Shown piece by piece: positions 27,038 to 36,181 of a stretch of DNA of 64,000 bases (position 1 is the first letter of the stretch; each line of letters opens with the position of its first letter). The stretch lies in assembly GCA_946481315.1 (NCBI GenBank), contig CAMLMH010000001.1, positions 682,001-746,000 on the forward strand, written 5' to 3'. Position numbers and translations under genes: made by a program. Source of the DNA: an uncultured Bacteriovorax sp. (GTDB lineage Bacteria > Bdellovibrionota > Bacteriovoracia > Bacteriovoracales > Bacteriovoracaceae). Under the pieces are notes generated by a model. The model saw nothing but the letters and a program-made list of their open reading frames with translations, ran no database searches and was not told the DNA's origin.

Positions 27038-28744
27038 ATGAATGCCCGTTTATTCTCGCTTCTCATTGTCTTTATCGCGTCTTTAACACTTTCTATTACG
27101 ATGTTTCCTTCTCCGGAAGCACAAATCCCTACGGTTCTGATCAAAGATACGCTGAAACCAAAGCTTATCGGAGATAGTCAGATAAAAATCGTGCCAGTAG
27201 CTTCGGAACTGGAAAAATTAAAAAGTCCGCGTGAAACCATGGCCACTTTTCTTAATGCAATGGATGAAGTGAAGACCCGCCGATCAGGAACAGATTATTT
27301 TTTTCGTGAAGCTATGAAGACCATGGATCTTTCTATGATCAAAGAGAGTGTTCGGGTTCCAACCGGCAAACTCGCAGCTGAAAGACTCATCAACACACTC
27401 GATCGCATAGCTGTGATTAAGCTTAATAAGATCCCTAACTATGAAAACGGCCCCAAATGGTTTCTACGCAAAGAAACAGTCATAGATAATGACCGTGCCT
27501 ATGAAGTAGAGATTGCCATTGAAAAAAATGATGATGGCGCCTGGAGATTTAGCAGAGAAACAGTGGAGAGTATTGATCGTTTATGGTCGACAGTTGCCGG
27601 CAGAAATGTGAAGAGTGGTATTGTTGAATACAAAAGCTGGCGTTCTGAAATAAAAAACCATATGCCCGCCTGGATGGGAGAAGAACTTTTTATTTTCAAA
27701 AAGGGACAGTGGATTGGCTTCATTGCTATTTTTGTTGTATCCATTCTGGTACTCAGCCTTATCCGTATTATCCTTGCCTTTTATGCCAAGAAAAAAGTTA
27801 TCGCAGACCATATCCCGGTAGTGGGTAAAGATTTTTATCGCCGTACATTGCCTTTTGGCCTATTGGCATTTTCTTTGACATGGATGGGACTCTTCCGGTT
27901 TCTGGAACTGGACATTTCAACGTTTGCATTCCTGTGGCGGGCCTTTTATATATTGATCGCTATAACCTCTGTCTGGTCGACATTAAATATCGTTGACTAC
28001 ATTTCATTGCATTTTGAGAAAAAAGCAAAAGACACCGAAAACAAATTTGATGATGTTCTTATTCCGATGCTGAAAAAGACATCTAAGGTTGTTGTTGTCG
28101 GATTTGGATTAATTCTCATTGCCCACAGTCTTACTTTCGATGTCGCCAGCATCCTGGCCGGTCTGGGGATCGGGGGGGTTGCAGTGGCCCTTGCAGCAAA
28201 AGACACTATCTCAAACCTTTTCGGATCAGTTACTGTTATAATGGACCGCCCGTTCCTGATCGGTGATTACGTGATCCTGGATAAAATCGAAGGAACGATA
28301 GAAGAAGTAGGTTTCCGTAGCACCAGACTGCGTACTCCGCACCAGTCTGTGGTGAGTTTGCCTAATAACGTTCTGGCCAACATGGCCATAGATAACTACG
28401 GTATGCGCGGCTGTCGTCGCTTTAGAACGATGTTGTGCCTGGAATATGGAACGCCTCTGGAGAAAATGGAAGAGTTTTGCGAAAGACTCAGATATTTATG
28501 TAAGATCCACCAATATATTGATCCCGACACTGCTCAGGTTTTTGTTCACGAAATGACGGACAAATCAATCAACATTCTCTTTAATATCTTTTTTAATACT
28601 AAAGATGGGAACATTGAATTGGCAGAAAGACATAAGGTGATTATTGAAATCCTTCGTCTGGCAGAAGAAATAGGGGTTCGTTTTGCAACTCCACCTCAGC
28701 TCATGGTCACAACTTCTATTAAGCCTGTAGAGATTACTCAATAA
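27038..28744 (+). CDS. Large MscS-family mechanosensitive channel
   Basis: The 568-residue protein has an N-terminal leader or membrane helix, a periplasmic domain of about 200 residues, four further membrane helices and the MscS pore and beta domain. The pore helix reads ILAGLGIGGVAVALAAKDTI, followed by the conserved SNLFGSVTVIMDRPFLIGDYV and the SLPNN turn. Channels of this type open under membrane tension and release solutes during osmotic downshock. It has its own candidate promoter at 26965. Its last 11 bases overlap the convergent lipoprotein gene. Confidence 0.92.
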   Translation: MNARLFSLLIVFIASLTLSITMFPSPEAQIPTVLIKDTLKPKLIGDSQIKIVPVASELEKLKSPRETMATFLNAMDEVKTRRSGTDYFFREAMKTMDLSMIKESVRVPTGKLAAERLINTLDRIAVIKLNKIPNYENGPKWFLRKETVIDNDRAYEVEIAIEKNDDGAWRFSRETVESIDRLWSTVAGRNVKSGIVEYKSWRSEIKNHMPAWMGEELFIFKKGQWIGFIAIFVVSILVLSLIRIILAFYAKKKVIADHIPVVGKDFYRRTLPFGLLAFSLTWMGLFRFLELDISTFAFLWRAFYILIAITSVWSTLNIVDYISLHFEKKAKDTENKFDDVLIPMLKKTSKVVVVGFGLILIAHSLTFDVASILAGLGIGGVAVALAAKDTISNLFGSVTVIMDRPFLIGDYVILDKIEGTIEEVGFRSTRLRTPHQSVVSLPNNVLANMAIDNYGMRGCRRFRTMLCLEYGTPLEKMEEFCERLRYLCKIHQYIDPDTAQVFVHEMTDKSINILFNIFFNTKDGNIELAERHKVIIEILRLAEEIGVRFATPPQLMVTTSIKPVEITQ

Positions 28745-29651
28745 TCAGCCTGCGATCGCCGGTGAAGCTGTTTCCTAAGCCTTCAACATAACCGTTGTAG
28801 CGAAGAGAGATCGATTTATTTATACCTAATTCATTTGCTGCCGTTGTTTTCTTGAAGCTGCTTTCGGTAACAGGAAAGGCCGTTATAAGTTTTTCTGTTT
28901 TGTCAGAAGGGTTAATGACTGAATAAATCAGCAGATAATCATTTTCATCGCCCGCTAATTTTTTTGGCAACTTCACGAAAGTGGTAATAATCATCAGTTC
29001 CGGTGATGATTCAATCAAACGAATTTTTTTAATTTTACTGTAATCAAAAGCGGATACTTCCGAAGCAACATTTTTAAGGTGGCTCAGTTGATTTTTTCTT
29101 TCATTGGTAAATGCCAGCGCCCCCATGAAATAAGTGACATTGGAAAGAAGTCCTCCTTCTATCGCAAAGGGTGACAAAGATTGACCATTTAGTCCAAATC
29201 CAAAGTTTAGTGTCGGTTCAATCCAGCGCTTTCTCTTGTATCCATATGGGGTCTCTATTATGGAAAAGAGATAACCATAGGTATGAATTATACCTGCGTG
29301 TACTTTGTAATTATCATTTTCAATCTTAAAAGGTGCCTGTAGATCGGCCAGAATCTTTGCATCGACAATAGTCTTCTTTACAGTGGAATCGAAGTTCAAG
29401 CTTTGGCCCCAGAAGTCCACCAGCTTTTCATCTTTGCTGTCCTTCATAATCTGCTCAAGTACAGAAGGTTCATTTTCGGCCAGAATCTGAATGATAGAGA
29501 TATCTTTTTTGATGGCATGAGAGGCCATGATGTTCCAGAATGCATCCTCATTGAGATCCCTTCCGGCTTCGTTGGAAATAGAGCGGGACTCTTCAGTTGC
29601 ACAGGAGAAAAGAACAAATAACGATGTCATTAAAGCTATTAATTTTTTCAT
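28734..29651 (-). CDS. Predicted lipoprotein of unknown function
   Basis: A 305-residue protein with a lipoprotein signal MKKLIALMTSLFVLFSC; the lipobox L-F-S-C places the lipidated residue at Cys17. The mature region begins ATEESRS, without Asp at +2, so by enterobacterial rules it would go to the outer membrane. The rest has mixed strands (YKVHAGIIHTYGYLFSIIETP, TLNFGFGLNGQSLSPF). It is a single gene; AGAGG lies unusually close (about 1 base) to the ATG. No family was recognised. Confidence 0.75.
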   Translation of the reverse strand: MKKLIALMTSLFVLFSCATEESRSISNEAGRDLNEDAFWNIMASHAIKKDISIIQILAENEPSVLEQIMKDSKDEKLVDFWGQSLNFDSTVKKTIVDAKILADLQAPFKIENDNYKVHAGIIHTYGYLFSIIETPYGYKRKRWIEPTLNFGFGLNGQSLSPFAIEGGLLSNVTYFMGALAFTNERKNQLSHLKNVASEVSAFDYSKIKKIRLIESSPELMIITTFVKLPKKLAGDENDYLLIYSVINPSDKTEKLITAFPVTESSFKKTTAANELGINKSISLRYNGYVEGLGNSFTGDRRLIIE

Positions 29652-29770
29652 GCCTCTAAGTCTTGCACAGAACTTATCGGCTTGTCCTCAGAAAATGGGC
29701 ACTTAAAAGTCCAATCTTGAGACTATTTCGCCTGCTAAGTTCATGAAAACTATAGACTCACAGGTAGAAT

Positions 29771-29799
29771 TTAGGAAAAAAAAGAATGCAGTCTATAAT
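29771..29799 (+). promoter_or_regulatory. Candidate promoter with perfect TATAAT box
   Basis: TATAAT (29794-29799) lies 17 bases after TTAGGA (29771-29776), a weak -35 box. Predicted start near 29806 gives a leader of about 54 bases to the ATG at 29860. It lies inside the longer in-frame reading from 29743 and so argues against that earlier start. Confidence 0.45.
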
Positions 29800-29859
29800 C
29801 GTTTTTATCGCCAGCTCACAACCAAACCATCCGTGACCTGTGCGATAGGAGTACAGTCT

Positions 29860-30108
29860 ATGCATATGACAAAAAACATTTCAGAGGGCAAAAACGAGAC
29901 TTCTTTCTGGAGTACATGCCTTATGCTGGTAGCGGTGTTTGCGATTGCTGATGCCTTGACCGGAGGTCTGCTTAGAGAGACGGTAACGTTGGGTGCAGTT
30001 GAATATGCTGTGGCCTTTGCCTTTGTGATTGCGACTGTCGGAGTTTATGCCTCAGATGGCTCGCCCGGACTGCGATTCATTCGATCCTGCTCCCGCCACA
30101 AATTATGA
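29860..30108 (+). CDS. Small two-helix membrane protein of unknown function
   Basis: An 82-residue protein with two hydrophobic segments (WSTCLMLVAVFAIADALTGG and GAVEYAVAFAFVIATVGVYA) and short polar ends. The ATG at 29860 has AGGAG 8 bases upstream. An in-frame ATG at 29743 exists but lies before a perfect TATAAT box and has no ribosome binding site, so the short form is chosen. With its own candidate promoter (29771) and terminator (30136) it is an isolated one-gene transcript, suggesting a stress or regulatory membrane peptide, but that is inference. Confidence 0.7.
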   Translation: MHMTKNISEGKNETSFWSTCLMLVAVFAIADALTGGLLRETVTLGAVEYAVAFAFVIATVGVYASDGSPGLRFIRSCSRHKL

Positions 30109-30135
30109 AGTCGCTTAACTTAAATTGATTTGAAG

Positions 30136-30163
30136 AGGCCCCGTTGGATCCGGGGCCTTTTTT
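30136..30163 (+). terminator. Strong Rho-independent terminator
   Basis: AGGCCCCG (30136-30143) and CGGGGCCT (30151-30158) form an 8 bp GC-rich stem with a 7-base loop, followed by a run of T. It ends the small membrane protein transcript. The T-run touches the stop codon of the convergent gene. Confidence 0.92.
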
Positions 30164-31034
30164 ATTCTATAACAGATGCGTGCGTCTTTCTTTGAGTAAT
30201 GAAACTATCGATAGCACGCTGGAAGTTCTTCTTCTCCCCTTCAGGAACCGATCTTAATACACCCTTCCAGAAGATCTCTTTACTCACATTTTCTCTTATC
30301 GCTCGATCGAGCCTTTTGATGACTTCCAATCCCTCGGGCGATTTCGTGCAGGCGATATATTGCGTGACATATTCTTTCACATCCGACAATGGAATTGTCA
30401 TGAGTGGAATTTTTTTGTTTTTATCTTCAGCTTCCATTGAGTTAACAACGAAAGGATATTCGAGTGTGTAGTCAATACGGCTGATTTTAATTTGCGGAAT
30501 AACTGTCTGAATAAAAGTATTATAAACCTGCCGTTTAATATTTTGTCCGTTATCCTTGAGCAGCTGATCTATTTCTTCGCCGTAAGAGCGACCTTCTGCC
30601 AGTGAGCCTTTGAGACTTTTATCATTCATGATCTCTTTCAGCGAAACTTTGCCGGTATATTTTTTCAACAATCGCTGGCCAATTTTTTTAGTAACAACCA
30701 ATTGTGGTGCTGGCTGAATATATTGCGAAGTCAGGTAAGTAAACTCCCGGCGACGGGAAAATTCAGAACTTCCCGGATAACACATAAGCTTCTTTTTATC
30801 CCGCAACTCCATTTCAATACGGGTGAGAGTTGCCGCCATGATTGTTTGTTTATAATCCTTAAGTTCTTCCTGATAAAATTTAAACAGAGGATGGCTTTCA
30901 CCTAATATGTTTGCATTTTTAGGAGGCGGCAATGACTTGTGAGTTGTTGCAAAGGCCCAAACCAGTTCCCGCTTGGCCACATAAGCCTTTTCCGCTAATA
31001 CTGTTGTGATCAGGGCCAAGATTATTGTAATCAT
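30162..31034 (-). CDS. Periplasmic protein, possibly solute-binding-like (SBP_bac_3 / TIGR02285 type)
   Basis: The 290-residue product has a short leader (MITIILALITTVLAEK). The mature part has the two-lobed look of small-molecule binding proteins: YPGSSEFSRRREFTYLTSQYIQPAPQLVV, then GSLAEGRSYGEEIDQLL and a YTLEYPFVVNSM strand near the hinge. It resembles TIGR02285-type proteins from memory, with low certainty. It has no partner permease, so a sensor or orphan binding role is possible. It overlaps the agmatinase gene by 4 bases (ATGA) and is the downstream partner in that operon. Confidence 0.65.
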   Translation of the reverse strand: MITIILALITTVLAEKAYVAKRELVWAFATTHKSLPPPKNANILGESHPLFKFYQEELKDYKQTIMAATLTRIEMELRDKKKLMCYPGSSEFSRRREFTYLTSQYIQPAPQLVVTKKIGQRLLKKYTGKVSLKEIMNDKSLKGSLAEGRSYGEEIDQLLKDNGQNIKRQVYNTFIQTVIPQIKISRIDYTLEYPFVVNSMEAEDKNKKIPLMTIPLSDVKEYVTQYIACTKSPEGLEVIKRLDRAIRENVSKEIFWKGVLRSVPEGEKKNFQRAIDSFITQRKTHASVIE

Positions 31035-32152
31035 AGGTTTCTGACTTTTATGTGCCCTTGTGAGGCAAGTGTAGCTGAAGTCATTTTATATAATAATCTC
31101 ATTCCCACGTTGGCATCCCATTCATGAGATTTTTTCGGATCAGGAGCCACTTCCACCAGGTCAAATCCAACTATCGTTTTTTCTGCGCGTACTAGTTCGT
31201 TGATAATGTACACAACTTCCGGGTAGTCCAGACCACCGGGGACCGGAGTTCCGGTATTAGGACAAAACCTTGGATCAAGGCCATCGATATCAAAAGAGAT
31301 GTAAACTTTTTGAGGGAGTCTTGCCACGATCTCCCGGGCAATTTTTTGAAACGATTCACCGGAAAGCTTTCGCGCAGTAAGATGCTGATCAAAATAAACG
31401 TCAATTTTTTTATTTTCCTGAGTGTATACAAATTCCTGCTCACAGAAATCACGAATACCCACTTGAACTAATTTTGAAACCCCGGAAATTTTCTCCATCA
31501 CGTTGAACATGATTGAAGCATGAGAGTTCGTAAATCCCATATAAGCATTACGTGTATCAGAGTGGGCGTCAAAATGCAGAACACCCATTCCTGGAAATTT
31601 TTCAGCATAAGCCTTAATGGCCCCGAATGGAGTGGCGTGATCACCGCCTACAACGACAGGAATTTTATCTGCATCCAGTAATCGTTTTGTTTCGTTATAA
31701 ACTTCATTGTTAAGTTTTTCACAAAGCTCATTAACTTTTTTCAGACTGGCCTGCAGAGTTTTACTTTTAGCCATCGTCGCATCATCAGCATCGATAATTT
31801 TTTTAGCCAGTGCTCTTCCTTCGCGATTTAATTTTTTAATCGATGAACTTTCCTTCTTCATGAATAGTCCTGCTTCATAAGCATTGACGTAATCCAGGTC
31901 GAAAAAATCAATCTGTTCGGAGGCCATAAGAATTGCTTCGGGACCTGTGCTCGTTCCTGCCTGGTAAGATGTCGTCACATCCCAGGGGATAGGGAGGAAG
32001 ATAACTTTAGCTTCTGCTTCTTTAAAAGGAAGACCATAAATGCCGTCAGCAGCACTGGCTTTTGCGTTGGGATCAATGACGGTTTTAGTTTGTGATTGAA
32101 GGTTTTTTTTAGGTGCGGCTTTAGGCGCGACCTTTGTTTTTTTTGTGGCCAT
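31031..32152 (-). CDS. Ureohydrolase: agmatinase or arginase-like enzyme
   Basis: The 373-residue enzyme belongs to the arginase/agmatinase/formiminoglutamase fold. The two-manganese site is intact: His172 in VVGGDHATP, then Asp195, His197 and Asp199 in HFDAHSD, and the late Asp pair in SFDIDGLDP. It hydrolyses a guanidino substrate and releases urea; agmatine to putrescine (SpeB activity) is the most common role for this subtype, but arginine or a related compound is possible. The first 35 residues are a Lys/Ala-rich tail outside the fold. It is translationally coupled to the binding-like protein gene downstream. Confidence 0.9.
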   Translation of the reverse strand: MATKKTKVAPKAAPKKNLQSQTKTVIDPNAKASAADGIYGLPFKEAEAKVIFLPIPWDVTTSYQAGTSTGPEAILMASEQIDFFDLDYVNAYEAGLFMKKESSSIKKLNREGRALAKKIIDADDATMAKSKTLQASLKKVNELCEKLNNEVYNETKRLLDADKIPVVVGGDHATPFGAIKAYAEKFPGMGVLHFDAHSDTRNAYMGFTNSHASIMFNVMEKISGVSKLVQVGIRDFCEQEFVYTQENKKIDVYFDQHLTARKLSGESFQKIAREIVARLPQKVYISFDIDGLDPRFCPNTGTPVPGGLDYPEVVYIINELVRAEKTIVGFDLVEVAPDPKKSHEWDANVGMRLLYKMTSATLASQGHIKVRNL

Positions 32153-32293
32153 TTTTTTCTCGCTTTTAAGCTCCGTTCAGACAATGGAAACAAACTATCA
32201 CATTGATAATTTATAGGCGAGTAAGATTTCTGCCGCTAATGTCAGGATAAATTCCTATTCAACTAAACAACCCGGGTCTAAAATGCAAGGCTT

Positions 32294-33577
32294 ATGAAAA
32301 CCTTAACGATTGTGCTATTTAGTTCACTTTTTATCCCTTCATTACATGCTGGATCAGTTGATGACTATCTTCGTCAGCAGCTGACTTTTTTCCAGGTAAA
32401 GCCGCTGAAATCTGTAGTAAGCGGAACAAATACGGACAAAGCCGAATTGGGAAAAAAATTATTTATAGAAACTAATCTTTCAGGCAATCGCAATGTCAGC
32501 TGCCGGACATGTCATAATCCGAAAACCGGTACCAGTGATGCACTTCCTCTTTCGCAAACAGAAGATGGAAAAGGAATTTTAAAAAGAAATTCCCAATCGT
32601 TATTTAACCTGGGACAGCCGGGACAGAATTTTATGTTCTGGGACGGAAGGGTTCACTATAATCCCGAAACCAAGATTCTCACCACACCGGAACCAGCTCT
32701 TAATGGAGAGACTCCTGAAGCTGTCCATATCACCAGAGTTCTCACCAGCGCTGCTTCCGTTCAGGCTATTTTTCCTCTGCTCTCCCACGAAGAAATGCGA
32801 GGAAAAAAAGGGGACAACGAGATTGCTGATGCTAAAACTAATTTAGAAGCGTGGGAAAAATTAGTCGATCGATTAATCAGTGAAGAAGCACCTCAGGGCG
32901 ACAAACACACTTATATGCGCCTATTTAATCGGGCCTATCCGGAAATTAATAACAATCCAAAAAACATTAATATCGGTCACGTTGGTGAAGCGATCGGTAC
33001 GTTCATGAAAGAGCACTTTCAGGCAACCGATACACCATTTCACCGTTATGTTGCCGGTGATGAAAATGCCATGAGTGAAAAAGCTAAACGCGGACTCACT
33101 TTGTTTTTAGATCGTGGCTGCATCGCCTGTCATCAGGGTAATACCTTAGGTCTAAATAATTTCTTTGCTTCAGTAGGTGTTCCAAGTTATGGAGCTAAAC
33201 CAATGGCAGGACCAGATCGGGGAAGAGGGGAAGCCGTCAATCACAAAGTACGAGATTACTTTTTTCGAACACCCTCGCTCATCAACATCGCCTTAACGGC
33301 TCCGTATATGCACAATGGTGCCTTCAAAACTATCAAAGAAGTTATCAACCACTACAACAACATCCGCCATTCACTTCATCACTTCGAACTTTCCGATGAA
33401 CGCCGGCGCGAATTTCCGGTAGAAGTAGAAATTCTGAGTGACTCCCAAACGCTGAAACTGATTTTTGGTTCTATTCAGGCACCGTTTCTTCGCCAGGGCA
33501 TGGGATTTACCGAGGAAGAGAAATCTGATCTGGAAGAATTTTTAGTGAAGGGATTAACTGATCCTAAATGGCAATAG
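32294..33577 (+). CDS. Dihaem cytochrome c peroxidase / MauG-family protein
   Basis: The 427-residue periplasmic protein (signal peptide MKTLTIVLFSSLFIPSLHAG) has two c-type haem attachment sites, CRTCH (70-74) and CIACH (276-280), at the usual spacing of the bacterial cytochrome c peroxidase/MauG family. The late YMHNGAFKTIKEVINHYN block is also typical. It likely reduces hydrogen peroxide with electrons from cytochrome c, although MauG-like modification of other proteins cannot be excluded. A 19 bp inverted repeat begins within its stop codon. Confidence 0.93.
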   Translation: MKTLTIVLFSSLFIPSLHAGSVDDYLRQQLTFFQVKPLKSVVSGTNTDKAELGKKLFIETNLSGNRNVSCRTCHNPKTGTSDALPLSQTEDGKGILKRNSQSLFNLGQPGQNFMFWDGRVHYNPETKILTTPEPALNGETPEAVHITRVLTSAASVQAIFPLLSHEEMRGKKGDNEIADAKTNLEAWEKLVDRLISEEAPQGDKHTYMRLFNRAYPEINNNPKNINIGHVGEAIGTFMKEHFQATDTPFHRYVAGDENAMSEKAKRGLTLFLDRGCIACHQGNTLGLNNFFASVGVPSYGAKPMAGPDRGRGEAVNHKVRDYFFRTPSLINIALTAPYMHNGAFKTIKEVINHYNNIRHSLHHFELSDERRREFPVEVEILSDSQTLKLIFGSIQAPFLRQGMGFTEEEKSDLEEFLVKGLTDPKWQ

Positions 33578-33630
33578 GTTCCAACACACTTTTCTGGTCG
33601 CTTTGCAACACGAAAAGTGTGTTGGAACCT
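33576..33630. terminator. Perfect 19 bp inverted repeat between convergent genes, probable terminator
   Basis: AGGTTCCAACACACTTTTC (33576-33594) and GAAAAGTGTGTTGGAACCT (33612-33630) are exact reverse complements around a 17-base loop. The left arm includes the last two bases of the peroxidase stop codon, and the right arm ends just before the stop of the convergent LtaS-like gene. Only TTTT follows on the plus strand, so the T-run is weak for a stem this long. Confidence 0.7.
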
Positions 33631-33631
33631 T

Positions 33632-35647
33632 TTAGTCCATTCGTGGATTGTTGTTCATGAGATAGCGGGCCGTTTCGTAAAGGCCTCGCGTAAGTGTTTC
33701 CATCTCTTTATATTTTTCCGGATACTGGTCTTTGACGTTGATGTCTTCAGGGTTTTCCGACCATTTCACCAGCTTTCCGGAACTGCTGTAAGGAATGTAT
33801 TCAAAATAAAATTCCTGGTCGATGAGCGAGACATGAAAAGGGGCATACCAGTTATAAGAGAAGGCTGCTCGATAGCTGTCAAATTTTGGATTAAAGAGAT
33901 CACGTCCAAGACTTCGGGTCTTATATGGGATTCCCGCCAGACCCGCTAACGTAGGCATTACATCCACTTCAGAAGCGATCTTGGATTCTATGCTCGGCTG
34001 AAAATATTTTGGTGAATGGATTATAAATGGGACATGGTATCCATTAGGTAAACCTCTTTGCCATCCGGGAACATTTCTAGCACTATTATCCGGCAGGCCG
34101 TGGTCACCAAATACGACGAAGATGGTATTGTCATACCAAGGTGCCTTTTTGGCCATCTCCATAAATTTTCCCAGAGCAAAGTCCTGCAGTCTCATAGCAT
34201 TGAACTCTTCAAATGATTCAAAACCGTAAGCTTTGATTTCTTCTGCAGAAACCTCTTTTGGTGTGAGAATTTTAAACCCGTCATTATCATCGGGAATTGT
34301 GTAAGGACGATGGAAACCTGCAGTCTGAATGAACGCAAAAAAAGGTGGTTTGTTTTTTTCACTGTCGTTTAAGACTGCATAGGATTCTTTAAAGAGGTTC
34401 AGGTCAGAAATTCCCCATACATCAACTCGCGGTGATTTGTAGGAGCCTTCTTCATAAATTTGCAGACCCGGAATATTGTAACTGAAAACTCCCCTGATAT
34501 TCCCCCAATTAGCCGAACCTCCCAGGAAATAAAATTTTTCGTAGCCTTTAAATTCAGCAATGTTTGTATGTTGATTGACCACGAAAGGGTTGCGCGATCC
34601 GGTTTTAACTTTTGAAGTGTCCGGAATACTGGTTACTGCGGCGAAGATGGATCGTGCGGTGGCCACGGTCGGTGTGTAAAAATTCGTGAAGAGAACTGAC
34701 TCCTTTGCCAACTGATCCAGATTCGGAGTCGGATTGATGGCCGATCCACCCAGACCGGTTTTGTACCAGGCGAGAGATTCCATAACGATCACAACGATAT
34801 TTGGCCTGTTGTTTTGTTTTGCCGGATCAGCTGAAAAAGAACGGACAAAGTTGAGATTGTTTTTATCCAAAGCTTCTTCTTCAACTCCCAGATAACGGGC
34901 TACCAGTTCATAAGTTTCCTGAGTTTTTTCTTTGTCGAATTCAGCATTGCGGAATGTATAGGTATCAGCAATATAAAGAACAGGGTTGAGTGAAAGGTTA
35001 GAGGCAAATGCGTTTGGTGTGTTGAAAGCTTCAGACCAGCGAAGTGGGTAAGCTTTAAAAGATCCATACATAGACAGCCCAATGATAACCAGGAATATGA
35101 CTGCGCCGATAAAGCGGGTGCGGTTATTATTGTGAAGCGGTGACCCCATCAGTTTGGGAGTGATGAATGTGCGCAGAATATACCAGATCAGCAGAAAGAG
35201 GATGACAACCAGTACGGCAATGAAAATTACCGGATACGACTGGCCGACCATCTGTAAACTAATAATTGGATTTTTGAAAAACTGCAGAACTGTAGCATTT
35301 AAGCGTGACTTTAAATAACCAAAATAACCAATATCCACGATGTACAAAAAACTGACAAGACCTAACAGCACTGTATAGAGTCCATTGTGGAAACGGACTT
35401 TAAAGGCCGGATTAAGCGGAAGATTGATAAAGAGTATAGCGGGAACAAGCATAAAGGCTGCCAGTCGCATATCAAAACGCAGTCCTAAAAAGAGATTCTG
35501 GGCAATCAGTGAACCGCTTCCCGGAGTGATGTCCTGCTTGAACCAGATGAGAAACACGAATCGAAAGAGCGTGTAAAGGATAATCTGGAAAAAGAATAAA
35601 CGATAGAGAAAACCTAATTTAGGAGTGGCAAAATAATTATTTTTCAT
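33632..35647 (-). CDS. LtaS-like membrane phosphotransferase (sulfatase fold)
   Basis: The 671-residue protein has five N-terminal membrane helices and a large extracytoplasmic sulfatase-fold domain, the layout of lipoteichoic acid synthase and Gram-negative phosphoglycerol or phosphoethanolamine transferases (OpgB-like). Visible features are VVIVMESLAW (first metal site), the likely nucleophile Thr in TVATARSIFAAVTSIPD, and FGDHGLPD (late metal-binding Asp/His). It would transfer a phospholipid head group to a glycan or envelope target. In a Gram-negative host it does not make lipoteichoic acid in the usual sense, so the acceptor is unknown. Single-gene unit. Confidence 0.88.
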   Translation of the reverse strand: MKNNYFATPKLGFLYRLFFFQIILYTLFRFVFLIWFKQDITPGSGSLIAQNLFLGLRFDMRLAAFMLVPAILFINLPLNPAFKVRFHNGLYTVLLGLVSFLYIVDIGYFGYLKSRLNATVLQFFKNPIISLQMVGQSYPVIFIAVLVVILFLLIWYILRTFITPKLMGSPLHNNNRTRFIGAVIFLVIIGLSMYGSFKAYPLRWSEAFNTPNAFASNLSLNPVLYIADTYTFRNAEFDKEKTQETYELVARYLGVEEEALDKNNLNFVRSFSADPAKQNNRPNIVVIVMESLAWYKTGLGGSAINPTPNLDQLAKESVLFTNFYTPTVATARSIFAAVTSIPDTSKVKTGSRNPFVVNQHTNIAEFKGYEKFYFLGGSANWGNIRGVFSYNIPGLQIYEEGSYKSPRVDVWGISDLNLFKESYAVLNDSEKNKPPFFAFIQTAGFHRPYTIPDDNDGFKILTPKEVSAEEIKAYGFESFEEFNAMRLQDFALGKFMEMAKKAPWYDNTIFVVFGDHGLPDNSARNVPGWQRGLPNGYHVPFIIHSPKYFQPSIESKIASEVDVMPTLAGLAGIPYKTRSLGRDLFNPKFDSYRAAFSYNWYAPFHVSLIDQEFYFEYIPYSSSGKLVKWSENPEDINVKDQYPEKYKEMETLTRGLYETARYLMNNNPRMD

Positions 35648-35788
35648 CCTCTAAATATATGTCATCCGGCATCTCTTTCCAACAAACTTTTCTATTTTAT
35701 GATGCATTTAGGAAAACTTGCCACAGAGGCGTAGTTACCGTTAACCTTTTAGGAATATCATTTTTGCCCGTTTTTCACTGGAGATGTC

Positions 35789-36181
35789 ATGAAACAAACG
35801 ATTGAAAAATATTTTGCCGTTTTTAATTCCGGCGATGTTGAAGGCATGCTTGCTCTTCTCGATGACCAGATTATCCACGAAGCCAACCAGGGTAAAGTTC
35901 ACAAAGGAAAAGAAAAGTTTCGTGAATTTTTAAATCACATGAATGAATGTTACAAGGAAGACATTGCAGAACTGGTAGTGTTTGATGCCGGAAATGGTGT
36001 GAATTTCGCAGCGGAATTTATGGTCCACGGAACCTATTTAAAAACAGACGGATCTCTGCCTCCGGCCCGTAATCAAAAATATTCTATCCGTGCCGGAAGT
36101 TTCTTCGAACTAAGAAACGGGAAAGTGGCCCGGGTTTCAACTTATTATAATCTTCCACATTGGATTGAGCTCGTTAAATGA
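35789..36181 (+). CDS. SnoaL-like / NTF2-fold protein
   Basis: The 130-residue protein has the pattern of SnoaL/ketosteroid-isomerase-like domains: an N-terminal helix with YFAVFNSGDVEGMLALLDDQIIHE, a GKEKFREFLNHM helix, and a C-terminal strand pair with FFELRNGKVARVSTYYNL. Such proteins are isomerases, hydrolases or simple binding modules; the family alone does not tell which. It is the first gene of a five-gene run to 40078 and overlaps the membrane protein gene by 4 bases. Confidence 0.85.
   Translation: MKQTIEKYFAVFNSGDVEGMLALLDDQIIHEANQGKVHKGKEKFREFLNHMNECYKEDIAELVVFDAGNGVNFAAEFMVHGTYLKTDGSLPPARNQKYSIRAGSFFELRNGKVARVSTYYNLPHWIELVK

Noticed and set aside
29743..29859. Longer form of the small membrane protein
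   Set aside because: A consensus -10 box lies inside it, and only the ATG at 29860 has a ribosome binding site.
31031..32152. Firm assignment of the ureohydrolase as SpeB
   Set aside because: The metal ligands are shared by agmatinase, arginase and related enzymes, and the substrate-specific loops could not be judged by eye.
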